This document shows, in pieces, positions 6,724 to 8,368 of a stretch of DNA of 8,368 nt (position 1 is its first letter; the number at the start of each line of letters is the position of its first letter). The stretch spans positions 1-8,368 of the forward strand of contig JAPPEF010000384.1 in the NCBI GenBank assembly GCA_028875335.1, in the 5' to 3' direction. The notes below the pieces were generated by a model. The model saw only the letters and a program-made list of their open reading frames with translations, made no database searches and was not told the origin of the DNA. A program made the position numbers and the translations under genes. The DNA comes from Gemmatimonadota bacterium. GTDB taxonomy: Bacteria; Latescibacterota; UBA2968; UBA8231.

Positions 6724-7896
6724 ATGTCCACTAACCGCTTCATAGCCCTTATCCTCGCACTGCTGCTGACGGCTTGTTCCAACAGCACCGGCTCGGACAG
6801 CAGCCCGCAATCCCTCTGCACGGACGCGCCCGGCACCATCTGCACTTGGGCCGGCACGGGAGAAGCTGGTTTCAACGGCGACGATCAACCGCTGCTAACT
6901 TCTACCCTCTACTGGCCCGTCGATCTCACCTTCGCCCCCTCGGGTCAAACCTACCTCCTCGACTGGAATAACCACCGCGTGCGCCGCGTGACCCCGGAGG
7001 GCACGCTCGTCACCGTCATTGGCACGGACTTCGTCGGCGACGGCCCCTACGACGAATCCGACCAAATCCCCCCCGGCGCGCCCGGTACCGAGGTCCACCT
7101 CAACCACCCGACCCATATCCTACCGCTAGCCGACGGCACCCTGCTGCTGACGGCTTGGCACAACCACAAGCTGCGCCTCTACGATCCACAGACTGGACTT
7201 GTCCAAGTCATCTGCGGCGCGGGGCCAGGGTTTGCCGGCGACGGCGGTCCGGCCCGTGATGCACTCCTGAGCCAGCCGCCGCAAACGGTCTTGGGACCCG
7301 ACGGCGGACTGTACATCCTCGACCAGCGCAATCAGCGAGTGCGCAAAATAGACCCCGACGGCATCATCACCACCGTCGTAGGCACCGGCGTGGCCGGGTT
7401 TGCTGGCGATGGCGGCAGCCCGCGCGACGCCCAACTCCAAATGCCAGCCGGAGCCAACCCGCCACCAGCCGGGGCCTTGGCTTTTGATCCGCAGGGCCGG
7501 CTCTATATCGCCGACGCCCTCAACCACCGCATCCGCCGCGTTGATTTTGACCTCGACCAGATCGAAACGGTGGCTGGCACGGGCGCGGCTGATAGTGGCG
7601 GCGACGGTGGACCAGCTCTCAGCGCCGATTTCAACAATCCACGCGATTTGGCCTTTGGCCCCGACGGGCGGCTCTACATTGCCGACGAACTTAATCACCG
7701 CATCCGCGCCCTCGACCTAGCGACCGGCATCATTGAGACCGTTGCTGGCAGCGGCGAGGAGGGCTTTTCCGGCGATGGCGGTCCGGCCCTCAGCGCAGCC
7801 CTCAACCGACCTGCCGGGCTTGACTTTGACCCGCAGGGTCGGCTCTACATCGCTGACACGTACAACCACCGCATCCGCCGAGTCGTCTTGCCATGA
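6724..7896 (+). CDS. NHL-repeat six-bladed beta-propeller lipoprotein
   Basis: A 390-residue predicted lipoprotein. Residues 1-17 are a lipoprotein signal with lipobox LTAC (15-18), so C18 would be lipidated. After a Ser/Gly-rich linker, six NHL units follow, with blade cores at YLLDWNNHRVRRV (77-89), LLLTAWHNHKLRLY (140-153), LYILDQRNQRVRKI (196-209), LYIADALNHRIRRV (260-273), LYIADELNHRIRAL (317-330) and LYIADTYNHRIRRV (374-387). Between them are AGTG..GF.GDGGPA-type connectors at about 43-55, 165-177, 219-231, 284-297 and 341-354. Six NHL units normally close one propeller, used for protein or ligand binding in the periplasm or at the surface; no enzymatic residues are recognised. The last three to four blades are most alike, while blades 1-2 are divergent and share features with the next gene. 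No good Shine-Dalgarno sequence precedes the ATG, chosen because the signal peptide begins there. The partner or ligand is unknown. Confidence 0.92.
   Translation: MSTNRFIALILALLLTACSNSTGSDSSPQSLCTDAPGTICTWAGTGEAGFNGDDQPLLTSTLYWPVDLTFAPSGQTYLLDWNNHRVRRVTPEGTLVTVIGTDFVGDGPYDESDQIPPGAPGTEVHLNHPTHILPLADGTLLLTAWHNHKLRLYDPQTGLVQVICGAGPGFAGDGGPARDALLSQPPQTVLGPDGGLYILDQRNQRVRKIDPDGIITTVVGTGVAGFAGDGGSPRDAQLQMPAGANPPPAGALAFDPQGRLYIADALNHRIRRVDFDLDQIETVAGTGAADSGGDGGPALSADFNNPRDLAFGPDGRLYIADELNHRIRALDLATGIIETVAGSGEEGFSGDGGPALSAALNRPAGLDFDPQGRLYIADTYNHRIRRVVLP
6847..7893 (+). repeat. Internal tandem NHL-coding repeats
   Basis: The propeller is encoded by six tandem units of roughly 55-60 codons. The DNA is also conserved between later units: CGGCTCTAYAT occurs at 7498-7508, 7669-7679 and 7840-7850, each followed about 17-20 nt later by an AAYCACCGCATCCGC core. 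The same 11-mer reappears at 8079-8089 in the next gene. The regular 171-bp spacing between the three copies suggests recent unit duplication or gene conversion. Confidence 0.8.
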
Positions 7897-8368
7897 TTTA
7901 CCTAGTGCTTTTACTCATTCTGTCCGCCTGCGGAGAAACGCCTACTGGTCCTAGCGACTCCTACGAACGCATCGAAGCCTTTGCCGGCACCGGCGACGCC
8001 GGCAAAGACCCGGAAGAAGCTCCGCTGCTGCAAGCCCTCTTCTACCTGCCGCAAGACCTGACCTACGGCCCCGATGGGCGGCTCTACATCCTCGACTGGA
8101 ACAACCACCGAGTCCGCGTCACCACCAAGATCAGCGGCACCACCCAGACGCGACAGCGGCACCCACGATACCGGAGCGTCGCCAAAGACAGCGTCCGCAC
8201 CCTAATCGGCACCGGCGAACTCGGCGACGCACCAGCCGGCCGAGCGCGCGAGATCGGCCTCAACCATCCGACCCACATCTCCTTCGATCCGCTTGGACGC
8301 CTGATACTCACGGCTTGGCACAACTCGATGATCCTGCGCTACGACTTTGCCACCGACTATATCGAGCC
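7893..8368 (+). CDS. Second NHL-repeat lipoprotein, paralogue of the preceding gene (C-terminus beyond window)
   Basis: The ATG at 7893 overlaps the upstream stop as ATGA, and the frame stays open for 158 codons to the window end. Residues 1-12 are a short lipoprotein signal with lipobox LSAC (10-13), so C13 would be lipidated. Then come AFAGTGDAG (29-37), blade 1 LYILDWNNHRVRV (64-76), a basic insertion (about 76-100), TLIGTGELGD (103-112) and blade 2 with LNHPTHISFDPLGRLILTAW (123-142). These match blades 1 and 2 of the preceding protein closely (shared WNNHRVR, LNHPTH, LTAWHN), so the two genes are paralogues from a tandem duplication. No separate Shine-Dalgarno site is visible, and the ATGA overlap implies translational coupling. 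It probably forms a similar propeller at the same membrane, but the remaining blades are not in view. Confidence 0.88.
   Translation, partial: MIYLVLLLILSACGETPTGPSDSYERIEAFAGTGDAGKDPEEAPLLQALFYLPQDLTYGPDGRLYILDWNNHRVRVTTKISGTTQTRQRHPRYRSVAKDSVRTLIGTGELGDAPAGRAREIGLNHPTHISFDPLGRLILTAWHNSMILRYDFATDYIE

Noticed and set aside
7126..7698. A 190-codon minus-strand open frame
   Set aside because: It is antisense to the NHL repeats; its apparent internal periodicity is just the repeat structure read from the other strand.
7983..8003. GCCGGC...GCCGGC inverted repeat as a possible terminator between the two NHL genes
   Set aside because: It lies inside the second gene's coding sequence, has no T-tract and encodes the conserved AGTGDAG connector, so the symmetry follows from codon choice.
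6847..8089. Regular DNA repeats as a possible CRISPR or mobile-element repeat
   Set aside because: The units are about 171 bp, stay in frame and encode NHL blades; there are no short identical repeats separated by unique spacers.

Overview
The window looks like part of the chromosome of an uncultured, GC-rich, Gram-negative-type bacterium. The gene families recall the Planctomycetes / Poribacteria / Latescibacteria-like candidate phyla: a DUF6785-type membrane protein, a very large M28-like/FtsX permease and tandem NHL-repeat lipoproteins. This affiliation is a guess from gene content. No rRNA, tRNA, CRISPR array, transposase or phage gene was seen. Every gene encodes a membrane or exported protein, so this is a cell-envelope locus.

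Layout. (1) Positions 1-3766, minus strand: the first 1255 residues of a very large ABC-type permease, with its C-terminus outside the window. It has an N-terminal membrane anchor, a PA-like and M28-peptidase-like extracytoplasmic region whose metal ligands are mostly replaced, an uncharacterised middle part, three extra membrane spans, then the first FtsX/MacB span and the start of the periplasmic domain. (2) Positions 3767-3954: a divergent intergenic region that ends in a good ribosome binding site. (3) Positions 3955-4749, plus strand: a complete, apparently active, exported alpha-carbonic anhydrase with clearly lower GC than its neighbours. (4) Positions 4740-6644, minus strand: a 634-residue polytopic membrane protein (DUF6785/DUF6784-like, resembling oligopeptide transporters) whose 3' end overlaps that of the carbonic anhydrase gene by 10 bp. 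The overlap lies inside an 8-bp perfect inverted repeat. (5) Positions 6645-6723: an AT-rich divergent promoter region with a short palindrome. (6) Positions 6724-7896 and 7893-8368, plus strand: two tandem, ATGA-overlapping NHL beta-propeller lipoproteins, the second cut by the window end.

How the genes may fit together: the two minus-strand membrane genes have the same orientation and are separated only by the oppositely oriented carbonic anhydrase gene. The latter may be a later insertion into a transport/envelope operon. The permease needs an ABC ATPase partner, which is not in the window and would be expected beyond position 1. The NHL pair forms a separate, probably translationally coupled operon diverging from the DUF6785 gene. 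The most unusual items are the degenerate M28-FtsX fusion and the hairpin-enclosed convergent stop codons.
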